Positions 21,601 to 33,549 of a DNA stretch of 64,000 nucleotides are shown here, piece by piece; positions within the stretch are counted from its first letter, which is position 1; the number at the start of each line of letters is the position of its first letter. The notes under the pieces were generated by a model that was not told where the DNA came from, did no database searches, and saw only the letters and a program-made list of their open reading frames with translations. The stretch comes from Pinus tabuliformis (lineage: Eukaryota; Streptophyta; Pinopsida; Pinales; Pinaceae). The position numbers were made by a program, and so were the translations under genes. Location: the NCBI GenBank assembly GCA_031772625.1, contig CM062816.1:634725269-634789268 (forward strand), written 5' to 3'.

Positions 21601-22743
21601 TTTATAAAGTCCTTGAATCAAGGCTTCGTATTCAGCAGTATTGTTTGTGCACTCAAATTCTAATCTACATGATAGCATGGTCTTTTCTCCCTCGGGACTA
21701 ACTAAAATACATCCTACTCTTGCACCGTCATTAGATTTAGACCCATCAAAATATAATGACCAAAACAAAGGTTTATCTACAATTTTAGCTACAATTTCAT
21801 CAGCAATTTTAACACACCTTGATGTATCTGTTTGGGAAATTTTTTCAATTTGAGATGTGAAATTATTAACTGAGAAAGGTGATGATTGAACAGTAAAATT
21901 ACCAAAGAATGATTCAGATGAGTAGTTACCTAGAATGTTATTGTTGAATGCTATAGGCTGGTTTTCTTGTTCAAACTTTGTTACAGTATGAGTCATATGC
22001 TTCTCACGATCAATCTTAATCTGATTTGGCTTTCCTTTATAGGGCATCCACATGTGAGACCAATCGGTAGAAATGTAACCATGAAGTTTCTCAGACTAGT
22101 CTCTACTTAAAATCAAACCACAGAACTCAGGAATATTAGCAATTAATATGTCAATTCTTTGAACCACTCTTGGATCAGCTGATAACCTGATGGTAACTGA
22201 GTTGATTTCTCCTAATACTTGGACCTTAGTTCTATCCAACTATACATTATGCACTACATACTTTTGGGGTTCAATATTCAGTTTAGAACAAACCGAGGTC
22301 GGCATTATATTCAATGAAGCCTCTGAGTCTATCAAGAAATTGTGCAGATTTCTATTATAAATCTCGTAGGTTAAGAGAAAAGGAGGAGTATGGGAATTTG
22401 ATCTATCTCTGATTAGAATAGAATCAGTAGCTTCTACTCTACCAGGTGGTGGTTTACCTGCCTCATTAGCAGCTTTGGACAATACAACATTTGGAAGTGG
22501 AGAAGAAGGTACTGCATCTAATTCCTTGAGCAGCAATTTTTGTTGATGTTTGAGTTTACTCAGCTCAAACATAGTGATATTTGCTTTCATTTTCTTCATG
22601 TCTTCAATGATGTTGTAATCCATAGAGTCTGCAACTACTAATGTTTTAGATGTTGAAGGTGGATTGGAAGTTGATGGCTGATTTTGAGTAGGTGTCACTG
22701 TAGAATTCTTTGTGGGAACCTTTTCTTTAGTAGTAGTACCCAT
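18614..22743 (-). pseudogene. pol: Gypsy-2 pol: protease, second RNase H, RT, degenerate RNase H, integrase
   Basis: Read leftwards. Protease (22743-22240): active site reads LIDSEAS where DSGA is expected, so Gly became Glu. Archaeal/plant-type RNase H (22053-21295). RT (21084-20188): WVSNLVPVRKKNG, PFGLINVGATFQRAMD, YLDD. A frame change near 20281 leads into the gypsy RNase H region (to 19388), where the catalytic acids are missing (YTLASDS, VIVPFSAV, GQGFCMLLAGA). Integrase: zinc region about 19330-19200; core 19063-18614 with FYNASYF where a DNGSxF-type Asp is expected. Several stops and at least one frameshift make this copy inactive. Close in layout to Gypsy-3 pol. Confidence 0.9.
21295..22053 (-). 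pseudogene. Archaeal/plant-type RNase H domain between protease and RT (Gypsy-2)
   Basis: The domain reads LYFDGSKSN, CTNNTAEYEALIQGL, VFGDSEIVIKQV and NATADLLANVAS, so the D-E-D-D catalytic set is present. TNN-AEY-AL is characteristic of archaeal/plant-type RNase HI-like domains. The N-terminal ~90 residues are linker. It is in the same frame as the protease and RT, so it belonged to the polyprotein. Confidence 0.88.
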
Positions 22744-22755
22744 GTTCTTTTTCTT

Positions 22756-24320
22756 CTAAGTCGCTTGAATAGGTTCTGGAGTGCTTTTACTCTTGGTACT
22801 TACTAGGAAAGCTTCCTGTTCATTTTCAATATCAGAATTGGGCAAAAGGAAGTCCCACATCCCATGACATTCTACAGCTACCTCTTCTTCAGTTTCTTCA
22901 GATGACAAAACCGTATCTTCTTCTTCATCGTCCTCGGGGTCTGACTCTACATTGGATATAGCATTAGGGGGTTTTGATTCTGGCTTCTTAAGGTTTCTAA
23001 ATGGCTTTTTAGTTGAAGTCTCAGTTACTTGTTTCTTGATTTCTATCCTTTCATTTGACATAGTCTTTAGAACTTTTTAGAGACCTCCCATATCATATGG
23101 ATCTTTAGCCATTTTCTTCTTTGAATCATCTTTGAAGGACACTTTTTTAGATTTTTTCTATCTTCAAGAGTAGCTTTCTTTTCTAAGGCGACGATACATT
23201 TTTCCACAGCAATTGCCTCTTTCATATTTTTTGCTAAGATAGGTTTTCCAGCTCTATCTACAAAGATAGCTATGTTTGAAGGTAAAGTTGTTATATACCA
23301 TTCACTTCTAACTTGTTCAGTAGGTTTAGAGGCAATAGGAATCTTATTTAAGAGTTTATTAAATCGTGAATTGAACTCTTTAATAGGTTTTCTAGATTCT
23401 GTTCTAAGATTTGAAAGATCATTGATTAACGTTGCTACAGATCTGTCATCACCGTATTTAGTTAAGAATTGTTCTTGAAAAATATTCCAACTAGTAATGA
23501 ATCCTGATGGTAAAGAAAAGCACCAAGACCTAGCTGATCCTAGTAGGGTATAACGGAAAAGTCTAACAACCACATCTTCCTCAGTAACTCCTTTTAAATA
23601 AATTGACAACATAAAGTTGTTTATGTGTTCGTTTGCCTATATGCCTGCATCTGGATTGAATTTTGGCAACCATTTTTCAGGATAAGCTAACAATGGGTTT
23701 AAAGGCGCAGGCATGGTGACTGCACCAAGACTGCTCCATGGGTTCTATGCCATTGTCAAGCTACTAATAGATGATAGCGCAGATGAAGTTCCAGATGGTT
23801 GGAAAACAGATGTTGAAGTTTGAGATGGCTGGGAAACAGATGTTGAAGTTGCAGTTCCTTGTTGAACGACAATCTGAAGTGGAGGAGTGGATGGTTGACT
23901 TTGCAATGGAAAATATGAAATGGATGATGATGATGAGAAAGTTTCACTATAAAATCCTTTAGTAGTCTTCCTTGCTCTTTTCCTTTTAGGCAAAGGTAAC
24001 TCAGAAGGTTCAATACCAAGCTTTTCGCTCTGAAGTCTGGTGAAGGGGTGAGAATGAATGAATTGTGAAGTCACACTACCTTGAGATAACTCAGATTTCT
24101 ATGGTGATATGGAGAATCCTTGAAGTTTGTGGATTAGAGACTGTACTTCAGGGGATTCTAGAGTTGATTTATCTGAGATGTTTTGGGGTTGAGCAGTGGT
24201 TGTTGTTTCCTCAACTTCTCGCTTGAACACTGGAGTTTTAGCATGCAAGGGAGAAGTCGAAGGTGATGTGGAGGGAGATTTACTCTTAGAATGGATTATA
24301 GATTTGGATTTACTCACCAT
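22756..24320 (-). pseudogene. gag: Gypsy-2 gag, degraded
   Basis: Frame from MVSKSKSIIHSK (24320) with stops near 24099, 23745 and 23640, then a frame change near 23100 into 23061-22756. The N-terminus is Ser/Thr/Pro/Gln-rich with a 30-bp tandem duplication (about 23790-23850) encoding TSTSVFQPS-like repeats. The core has a gag signature (LLGSARSWCFSLPSG, WNIFQEQFLTKYG, LINDLSNLRTESRKPIKEF). After it comes an acidic linker (DPEDDEEED). No zinc knuckle found. Confidence 0.85.
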
Positions 24321-24331
24321 TCATATTTCAT

Positions 24332-24349
24332 GCCCTCCTTCTAGCGCCA
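24332..24349 (-). promoter_or_regulatory. Gypsy-2 primer-binding site
   Basis: The minus strand reads TGGCGCTAGAAGGAGGGC, four bases inside the LTR end (…CATCAACA-TTTT-TGG). It lies 12 bp before the gag ATG. I do not assign the tRNA. Confidence 0.7.
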
Positions 24350-24353
24350 AAAA

Positions 24354-25252
24354 TGTTGATGCCTCAAAAATCATTGTATCAACATCGGGGAAAACCACCT
24401 GGTCCGGACCTTAAAAACAGCTCCTTTTCCGTTTGGTGTGGTGGCTCCGACTGGATATAATGAGACCAATTTCCCAATGATTTATAAATGGGATGGATAA
24501 GTGATTGATTTTTTAATATCTAATGGGAATGATGGATGATTTATTCTAAAATGCAACAATATAAATAACTTAATCTACCCCAGGAAATCTTTCTCTTAGT
24601 GCAATTTTTGATGGTTCTTATTGACAAGTAGGCATGTAGATGACTCTAATTATAAACAAAAATATTCATTCATATGATAATTATTTGTTAAAGTAGTTGA
24701 AAAAAGTAATAATTAAAATTTTATCACACTAATATTTATATATTACTGATGCATATACATATGAAAAATAGCAATTCTTAAACATTCAATAGTGATAAGT
24801 GAAAGAATTGTTGTAAGAACATATACATATATCAATAATAGCAAAATTAAATAAACGTTGATTCACATAAAAGCATGAAACAAGAACATAGATAATAGTA
24901 CCATATGCATTTGAGTCTTCTTCAATATAAATCGCATTCAGATCCTGCTTTTCAACTTGGAAACACTTTCACAAGAAGAAATAGTGCATATCACATAGAA
25001 GTGTTCTTCATCAAAACTAAGAATTCAGGTCCAGTTTTTATAAAAATAAATATATCGAAAGTACAATAGTGCAACTTCCAATCCAAGTCTTAATACAAAA
25101 ATTTGAGGACCCTTTCTAAAAACATGAAAGGGTCTATAAATACTATCTAAATTAATAAACTATGAAATAAAAATGCTATGTGATGGTATAACCAAATCAC
25201 AAATATGTGAAAATCTTCTCGAAATAGACATGCTGCAGTCGGTCATAATGAT
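24354..25252 (-). other. Gypsy-2 LTR segment downstream of the LTR ORF
   Basis: About 900 bp, AT-rich, no gene. It should contain the R-U5 part of the LTR; no clear TATA/poly(A) pair could be fixed by eye. Confidence 0.45.
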
Positions 25253-28200
25253 TCATTGTATTGGCTTTTTATCTTGTGACTTGAGCTGACAAATGGCAAG
25301 CATCGGTTGTAGTTCTGGTGGGTAACTCCTTCGTGAATGTAACTGAGCAGTGTATGTGGCATCAGAAATTTCAGGAATCATATGACCAATTGCATCGGTG
25401 AGGCATTTCATCGCTATTCGCTGACTATGTGGTTTAACAAGGAAAAACCAAAAGGTTTCCCATGTTAAAGTTTGAATACCTTCAATCAATCTTTCCCTCT
25501 TTTCCAGCTCATGTTTCCATGTCTGTTCCAATGTTTTTATTGATGGAAGTTTCCCTGGAGAACACTCTGTAATTAAATTTGACAAATATAGAGTATCATT
25601 AATCAATTCCACCAGATTGTTTGTTGTCGATCTGCACTTTGATGTTGCTCTTTCTACTTTCATTAGTTGATATTTCCATTCAGCGAATAGGATTTCTTTA
25701 TGCGATTCCAGAATTTGCGGTAGATTAGCAGCTTTTCCTTCTTCGGTTTCTTGCCGGGAGAGAAAATATGTTAATATTTCATCTGTTTGCTTCAAGTTTA
25801 GTCTCGCCTCAACTAATTTGTCAACCATAGATGAAGAAATTTCACATAGGGGAAGAGCGAGTAAAATATTATGACACAATAGGCTCAACTGTTTAGACAA
25901 TGCCTTGGTAATTTGTAGAGCCTCTGATCTGAATTCTCCCACTTGGGGATATCCTTTGAATCTTTCTCCCTAGAGTGATAGTTGAGCGATCTGTTCTTCC
26001 TTTGATTCAACTATTCATTTATTGATTGCAATTTTCTCAATGCTTGGGATAATTCTTGTTGCCTTTGAATTGCATGTTGATCAATCCTTTGTTTTTCCTT
26101 GAGCAATTGCTCATTCAATTGATCATTCAATTGCCTCTGGACTGCTAACTGTTGCTCGAGCTGCTCTATCTTTTGTTGTCTCTCTTGTGCCTGTGTTTCC
26201 AGCAAAATGATTGCTTGGTCCTTTTCTTTGAGCAAGTTACTGACCTCCGATGCTTTTTCCATGGTGGCCGTTGTGTATGCTCTAGCATACTGAGAAATTT
26301 TAGTGAGATCTTTACAAGGGTCAACTTCTTCTCTCCATACCACATTTGTTATCTCCATTTGTGAAGTCAAAAGAGGATATTGATCAATTTTATTCTTTTT
26401 GCTTTGTCTTTTGACTACAGCCCTATGCTTAAGGTTGTAGAAGACATCTAGTGGTGGTATTTCTTCTACATGCAAAACAATTTCATCAGTGGGATTTTCG
26501 GGGATTATTTCTACATCCTTGTGAGTTATGGGTGGGCCGCTAGTTCCTTCGGTCGGAACTGTATTTCTTAGTGACTTCTGACCAGTTGTCACCTCAGGTG
26601 TGTTGAATCCTTGAAGGCTCTCAATATTGCTAATAATATAATCAAATTGCCGCCATTCTTTGATCAATTTAGGATCAACATAAAGGCTTGTGTCAATGAG
26701 TTCACTACTTTTTCTTTCTCCCTACTCTTGCTCTGGTAATTTTTCATTCTTAGGAATCTTCTCCACTACAGGAGTCTTGTCAGCAGCTTTCTGTTCACTT
26801 TGAATCTGTGGTTGATCTGTCGGGGTTGTAGCTAATAGGTCCAAAGGAAGAGTTTGCAACCTCTGGGCTCTGAGCCTATTGAATGTTTCTAACCCCTCTT
26901 CGCCATACCTGATCCTAGCCAATCCTTTAACTTGAAAAAATATTTCAGCTGAAACAAATAGATCATCAAAGTCCTCTGCTTCATGATCGAATTTGGCAAG
27001 TTTAGCTTGAGAGGTAACGTTATAGGCAAGCTTCCTTGGGTCATATTGCCTATTTGGAATGGTGGAAAGATTTAGTATTTGAATCTCCTCAGCTTCTTTC
27101 TCTGCATGCTTGTAATCATGCAAGGTAAAAATGCCACATCATAGGTGGAATATAGGCCACATTTGTTTCTTGGAATCCTTAAGGGTTCTTGATGTTCCTG
27201 AAACTGTTATCTGATATGCCTATTCTCGGGCTAACAGTTTATCGGGAACATATAGAGGAAGAACATGGGGTTTAGTGAGACTGTCGAAAAGCCTTACATA
27301 GGTAAATTTCTCCTCTCTGAACCAGCTGCCTATTGCTGTCAAATTAGTTGTTGCATCCTGGGATATCCTAGGAGCAGGTTTATTGAAAATATAATAATAT
27401 ACAGGTGAAACAAAACCATTTTAAATTCTTCACAGGTGATTTTTATAGTGTTCCTTCCACAACTACTTGTGATAAATATGAATCGGGTTGGGATCTTGGA
27501 AAGTCCACTTCCATCAGAGTATCGAGAATTCAAAATTAAAAAAAATAATGTCCATAATATATGCATTGTAGTAGAAAGGGGGAACGATCCGGGAAGTCGT
27601 ATATGCTTTTTTTCTATATTCTAATATCTTAGTGGCTAGTCTATCAGACAAAATATTTTCCCAATCCATAACATAACCATTAATCGCTGCTTCCATTAAC
27701 GGGACCATCTCTATAGAAAATTTGGCAGAATCATGTTGTCCCCACAGTCTACACATCATAGCTCCAGCATAGCAATAAAGATAAGCTAGTGAGTCGACAG
27801 AATACTTACCCAATGCATCATGCTTATTTTTTTCTGGGAAATGCCTCCATTTCTTGATTGGGTCTGATTACAAGTCGTTTTCCTTTGCAAATGCTTCAAG
27901 GAATGCCTTGTTGTAGCACCTCTCAGGCTCCAGTAGATGGTACATTTGCCTGAGATCTTTAGGTTTGAATGACTCGAATATCCTTCCATCGGGTGTGGAA
28001 AATGTTCTATCTGAAGTCGAGATTTTCTCGACAATCCATCTAACCACATCAGTGTATGGCAAAACCTTGGCCCGCGCTACTATTCTATGAAGGTATGAAT
28101 AGTCCAATTCTTTGAGAGTCCCTTCTGACTTGTTGGTTGAGTCGGTTGTGGCTTCCTCTGATAATTCTTCGAGCTCCTCTACTTCCATCAAATTATAAAT

Positions 28201-28434
28201 GCTCTCCTAGCTCGCATTTCCCAGACCGATACATGTTGTATCTAAGATTAATACTTTCTTGCTCGGTCCTAGTTCTTTGGCCACAGGGGTTGCTTTGGCC
28301 TTCTTAGATTTATTCCCCATCTTCTCTGGATTCATGAGTTCTGAGAAACTCTGCACAGACAATTTCAAACCATAATACAGGGATATGCCACTGAAAGCTA
28401 CTATGCAAATGAACAGAATTAGGGTGATTGTCAT
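25253..28434 (-). pseudogene. LTR-encoded ORF of Gypsy-2, right copy (~1,060 codons, broken)
   Basis: Read leftwards in one frame with stops at 28207-28209 (TAG, shared with the left copy), 27868-27870 (GAA to TAA against the left copy), 27514-27516 (GGA to TGA) and further ones to about 27130, then open 27123-26722 and 26667-26011; a 1-nt shift near 26011 leads on to 25253. Parts: hydrophobic segment (TLILFICIVAFSGISLYY); central domain (VVRWIVEKI, SFKPKDLRQMYHL, GAMMCRLWGQHD); mixed region; long Gln/Glu-rich coiled coil (about 26270-26020, QKIEQLEQQLAVQRQ); helical C-terminal domain with Trp/Phe clusters (LTWETFWFFLVKP). No RT, gag, protease or zinc motifs. Function unknown. Confidence 0.65.
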
Positions 28435-28841
28435 ATGATAAATTGGATGTCAAAAAGTACCACGAATGAAATCTTTTGAAGGACACACTCTTAACTGTAA
28501 AATTTAATAGTTGTTCGGGCCATTAATTGTGATGAATTAATACCATAAATGCCCATCTCGTCAATCGTATATTAAATTATTATTTTAAGTGTGTCTTCGG
28601 ATTTTCCCGATCGGCAATCGATGATAAATCGCAAATCTCAAATCGGGAGTTTGAAAGGGACAAGGCTTTATCACTTGCAACGCATATCTCCAATTTCTAA
28701 TAAAGTAATATTATAATAAAGCGGAGTATCATGCATGCAAACTATTTAAGTGTATGTTTTCGTCTTGAGATGTGCACCTTATTAATTGATCACAATCGGG
28801 GGTTTGGTTTGCGCTTTTATCCCCTTGTCATATGATTTCCC

Positions 28842-29115
28842 CAATTGCCGATTTGCGATTACCTTTATCGAATCGGGGAATTTGATGAAGCACTGCTTGT
28901 ATATGTCCCTTTGTCATCTTCGATTGCCGACTGCGATTGTCTTTATCGGATCGGAGGATTTGATGACGCCTTATTCTTTGTGTGTCACTTGGTCACTTGT
29001 TATCTCCTATTACCGATTGCGATTTCCTTTATCGCATCGGAGGATTTGTTAAGGCCCTGCTTGTGTATGTACCTTTTTCATTGCGATATGCGATCTCCAA
29101 TCGCTTTATCGCAAT
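28842..29115. repeat. Degenerate ~72-87 bp tandem repeats in Gypsy-2 U3 (right copy)
   Basis: Cores near 28842, 28921, 29008 and 29080 (spacings about 79, 87, 72), each a variant of GATTGCCGATTGCGAT with a following TTTATCG(A/G)ATCGG. Same array as 16685-16965; upstream of the LTR ORF. Confidence 0.75.
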
Positions 29116-29289
29116 GTAGAATTAATTATAATGTTTTTTTTAAAGTAACACTCTGTTCTTTTCAGAAAGGTTTTACAAAATGAATCATTTACATCGGGGC
29201 TTTCAGTCAAGATTTTTCTTGTAAAGAAGTCAATACCAGTTTTATTTATCAACTCACAAATCTTAACTAAGTTTATTTAAAAAGGGACC

Positions 29290-31651
29290 TGTTAGCGCTT
29301 GAAATTTCACCTCAGGCTGAGAAAGGTAAACTCCAAGGCAACATCAAACCACTTAGCCTCGTAGCTAGCCCTATAGGGCAGGAGCGGGATATCTCCGGTC
29401 TATCTCAGTAAAGATCTTCAATGGGCGAGATGACCAATAGGGAAGCACTGATTTTAGGCTAGTAAATTGATCAAGAGGTTTAATTTGGGATTTTTAATGT
29501 TTTGGTGGAAAATTGGGGAATGACAATTTCAGGTGCAGGGATTGGACACAGTTTTTGCAGGGGGTTCTTTGGGGCAAGGTAGGAAACAATATTGATGCCT
29601 TTGATAGAGATGGATGAATGAGAATGACCGGTGAGGAGTTAAGGAGAGCAAGCAATAACCTTGAATTCCCCTTAAACAGTTGAAAACATTGATATTAAGC
29701 AAACTTAAAAGAAGAGCATGACAGTCATGAATTCTACTTTAACACTTCATTTGCCTAATTTGCAGAAGGAAAAGTAAGGAAATGATTCACATAACACACT
29801 TACAAGTACAAAGAGAAACACACCATCAATACATGTGACCACAAGAATCCCAAAAAGGACTGCAAAACCCTGGTCTTCCTTTGCCAAAAATTGCAGAGAT
29901 ACAGTGAGTAATACAATAAGAGCTTCTCCCTCAAGAGTCCAACCATGAAAATGAGAAAGAAAGTACATAATATAGGCCATCTAACATCTTTCCCTGCCTC
30001 TAGGGGTTGAGCTCACTATCCTAGGAGTTGTTTCAACCAATTCTAAACTAAGCACTGAAAACTAGGCAATCAAAACAACTTGCCTCTATAAGCTAGGAAA
30101 CCAATTCATTCATTAAATTTTTGCCTATCTTATGAATGAATCTTCTAGAAGAGATAAATAAGTGTCAAAATATCATAAAATTACATCATTTGCAACAAGG
30201 AGGATGAAAATCAACTCCAAAAATTCAAATCCAGTCAAAACTGCGTTTTGCTGAGCTGTAGGTTGAATTCCTGTGCAAACTGCCTGATGGGTCGCGCGCA
30301 ATTCCTGAACGGGTTGCGCTACTTTGGAGCTGATTTTTAGGTACTTCCAGGTGTCCAAATGAGGTAAAAGTGGGATTTTTGGAAAGTTCTGGATGTCTAC
30401 TTTCCAACCCAAGTGGAATTTCGGAATTTGGTGGTCATTTGCCCCTCCAAAATTGCAATCTCCCAAGACTGCTTCCTGTGTGTCAAAAATGTGGCAGAAA
30501 ATCATTTTTTGCTTGTTTTTTACTTTCTGGAGGCCCAAAACTTGGTGAAATTTCTTGGCAATGGCTGAGCAAGTGTAAATTTCCATGACAAATCCAGAAA
30601 TGCTGAGTTTTCCCAAAATGGAGTTGCCCAACGAAAGGGTCGCGCGCCATTGGTGGAGAAAACCTGTGTTTGGCACAAAAAATTCACAATTGACAAAATT
30701 TTCTCCAAATTTCTTGAAATTTGGGTTGGGAGTCCCCAATAAAGTACCATGCTCATTCAAAGAGGCTTTGGCCAAAATTTGGAGTGGATCGAGCCTTTTC
30801 CGTCGTTTTAGTGCCTTAGCCAACCTCCTTAGATCTGGCGATTGCAATTTTGACATTTCTCTAAAACCATGACACCTGTGCAAAAAGTGAAGGAGGTTTT
30901 TCTTCTTTGGCATGTTATGGACAAAAACCTCTCTCAGTTTTCCGAAATTCATCTTTTATTTCTCTGGAACATCATTTGAGTGCGACTTGTCCCGATGTAT
31001 GAAACAAGGAATTTTGTCGAAATGGAGCGAAATGAAGGGGATAGGGGGCTTCTAAATTATTGGGGAAATTTTTGGGAGTGGGGAGGGATGTTAGGAAGCA
31101 AGGGAAAGTGGAATCTCAGAGATTGAGTGAGGGGAAGGGGTCCAAAAGGGCAAAACATAGGCCAAACCTAGAAAATTGCCAGGTTGTAGCTAGAAACTAG
31201 GGTTTGTGCAAAAATGAGGAATTTGGCGGATCTAAGGGATGGGAAGTGTTTAATAAGGTACATGAAGGATAGGGGAAGGTGTATGAACATCTGGATACAA
31301 GTTTTGCTAATTATTTGGCCGTCCAAGAGAAATTATCTTTCAAAACCCTAGGAGAGGGAAATGACCTTACCTAGGCGCAACTGAAGCATGAACAAGATGT
31401 AAAATGACTCATTAGACATTGACATGATAATGACAACCCTATGAATGATGATAGACTCAGCTGAATGATGACATAGACTGACATTTGGGCAATTTTGAAA
31501 GGAGTGAAAGCAAACCCTAGACCTAATGCCTAGTGACCAAATTTTGCTTGAAGACTCACTGAAATGACAAAATTTGACCTTGACACTCTGAGACCACTTT
31601 GTAAGAGCACGTTTGATCATTGGAAGAAGGCTGGAAAGACTGACACTAACA
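29290..31651 (-). repeat. TRGAG-1 LTR, left copy (2,362 bp)
   Basis: Near-identical to 33550-35914, starting TGTTAGCGCTTGAAATTTCACC and ending GACACTAACA. A 3-bp indel near 30647/34905 accounts for the length difference. The open frame at 30952-30173 is probably chance. Confidence 0.95.
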
Positions 31652-31969
31652 TTGGCTCCAATGGGGATGGTAGCTCCTTGGAGGTGCCAAGAACCGCAGA
31701 TCTTTGTAAGAGCTAGACAGTGCCTTCGTCCATTGTGCTATGGAGTCCATTATTTCGGCAAACAACACAAGACTTTGACTCATTTATTGACTGAAACCTG
31801 ACTCAAGCCGAAACAATTATGAAACCTACATGACTGAAAACTGACTCATAAATGACTCATGACTGACTTAACGAAAACAAGAACTTACAAAGCTTATTAA
31901 AGGGCAGCAGTCCATCAAGATTTGAAATCATGATGACAACCACCTGTGTTTCTTACAAGACAATATACA

Positions 31970-33190
31970 TCAAACTATATCAAAATGCCAATGCAACCAA
32001 TCAAGAATATGGCTTCTTGATTGATTCTCCTGATTAGATCTTCTGGTCAACAATGAATACTGGCAACTGGGCACCCAAAAACATAGCTGACCATGGTTGC
32101 AACAAAACACTGTAAAAAACACTTTCACTGCTGGTTGCAACAAACTTGTTAGAGGATCGTGAAAAACATGAAGATTTGCCACTGCCACCTCCTGCTGAAA
32201 GATCAAGGTGTCCTTTGTTTCAATTCCTGATCTGCCTTCATCATGTGCTTCGGTAAAAGTACGCTCATGGGCTTCAAAAAACTCTGAACAAATGGATGGG
32301 TAGATCTCTTCTTGGAAAAGCATTTCAACACATGAAACATATGAAGAGGAATCTGAATGGAAATCCTGAATGTTTTGTTCTTCTATGGTGTGAATGTGCT
32401 GTTGGTCATCTTGTTGTTCATGAGCTGACTGAATGACCTCCTCATGAAGACTCGGTTCTAATGACAGACTAGCAGCACTACTGAGAACATTTGAATCCAT
32501 ATCGCTGTCTATGATCTCAACAACAAAATTCTCCTTTTCAGGATTCAACACAAGGTATGCTTGGTCATCACAATATGAGTCTAGAACTGAAGTAGCTATC
32601 CTGTATTCTTCAATCTGCATGATGTCTTCTTCTGTGGGCAGATCTCAAACGACACTTTCTCTTTCATTATTTTCAGCCATATGACCATCTTCAGCTTGCT
32701 GATCTTGACAAGTATCCTCTAAGATTTCTGTGTGCTGCTGAAACGGATTTTCATACAGAGCCTCCATGATCTCAACATCCATAAAATTATCATCTTCATA
32801 ATATTTCTCAAGGCTTTCAATAAAACTATAAGCATGCTTGCAATAGTCATGAACCAAATTTAATGATGGATAAGATGCTTGATATCTTTCAATGAACAAG
32901 GCATGAAAATCCTTTAAACAGTAAATACAAGCAGGCGGCAAACTTTCATACCATGATTGGGCTTCACCTTCCAGAGTTGCCAGGAATATCTTCATCAAGC
33001 AATCTTCAGGAAAATCCACCTTCAACTTGCGAATATGCATATGAAATCTAACAAGATGTAAAGCAGCATCCTTCTTACCATCATTAAATGTAGGCAAATT
33101 CCTTGACCAATCTACCTTCGGAATTTTATTTGGAAAACCAGGGATGTGATCTCGGCTCAAGGGAGCGTATCTTCTTGCAATCCAATCCAT
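31970..33190 (-). pseudogene. gag: TRGAG-1 gag (~407 codons, one in-frame stop)
   Basis: ATG at 33190, MDWIARRYAPLSRDH. One frame to 31970, interrupted only by TGA at 32645-32647 (probably from CGA). The N-terminal half has the gag core (LPTFNDGKKDAALHLVRF, IFLATLEGEAQSWYESLPP, FHALFIERY), similar in layout to the Gypsy-3 gag (RYAPL, YFDSTGPFTA, LTGDVRTWFRSL). The C-terminal half is acidic and unlike known enzymes; no zinc knuckle. The product would form particles only with help from enzymes made elsewhere. Confidence 0.85.
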
Positions 33191-33527
33191 CTTGAAAAGC
33201 TCAAAGTTACTGATCTCTCTGCAGTGAAGTCACCATGAAGCACAGGTGGCTAGATTCTTCAGTGAAAAGAGTCGCCAGGTGAATGATTTCAGCCTTGTCA
33301 GTGTCTGATCGTTGTCCACTATCAACAATCAGATCTGAACTTGATACATGTATTGGGGTAAAATGCAAATGAAGTGTTGTATTCACAAGCTCACGGATAT
33401 TGACTGAAGCAGCGTTTATCTACTTCCGCTAATGCAAAGCAAAAGCGTTTCGAAGGCTACCTGGCATAACTTCAGGCTCCGTCTAAGACTTATGAAACCA
33501 ACACATCAATCCACAGACAAGTTTATT

Positions 33528-33546
33528 CTCCCTAGTATGGTTGCCA
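33528..33546 (-). promoter_or_regulatory. TRGAG-1 primer-binding site (putative)
   Basis: The minus strand reads TGGCAACCATACTAGGGAG, three bases inside the LTR. It matches the Gypsy-3 primer-site consensus (TGGCGACTCCACTGGGGA) at about 13 of 18 positions. Confidence 0.55.
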
Positions 33547-33549
33547 ATA

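Noticed and set aside
30173-30952. 259-codon minus-strand ORF in the TRGAG-1 LTR, with a partner at 34607-35215
   Set aside because: The two LTR copies differ by many amino-acid changes and the partner is cut by a stop. There is no sign of protein-level constraint and no recognisable motif; likely a chance frame.
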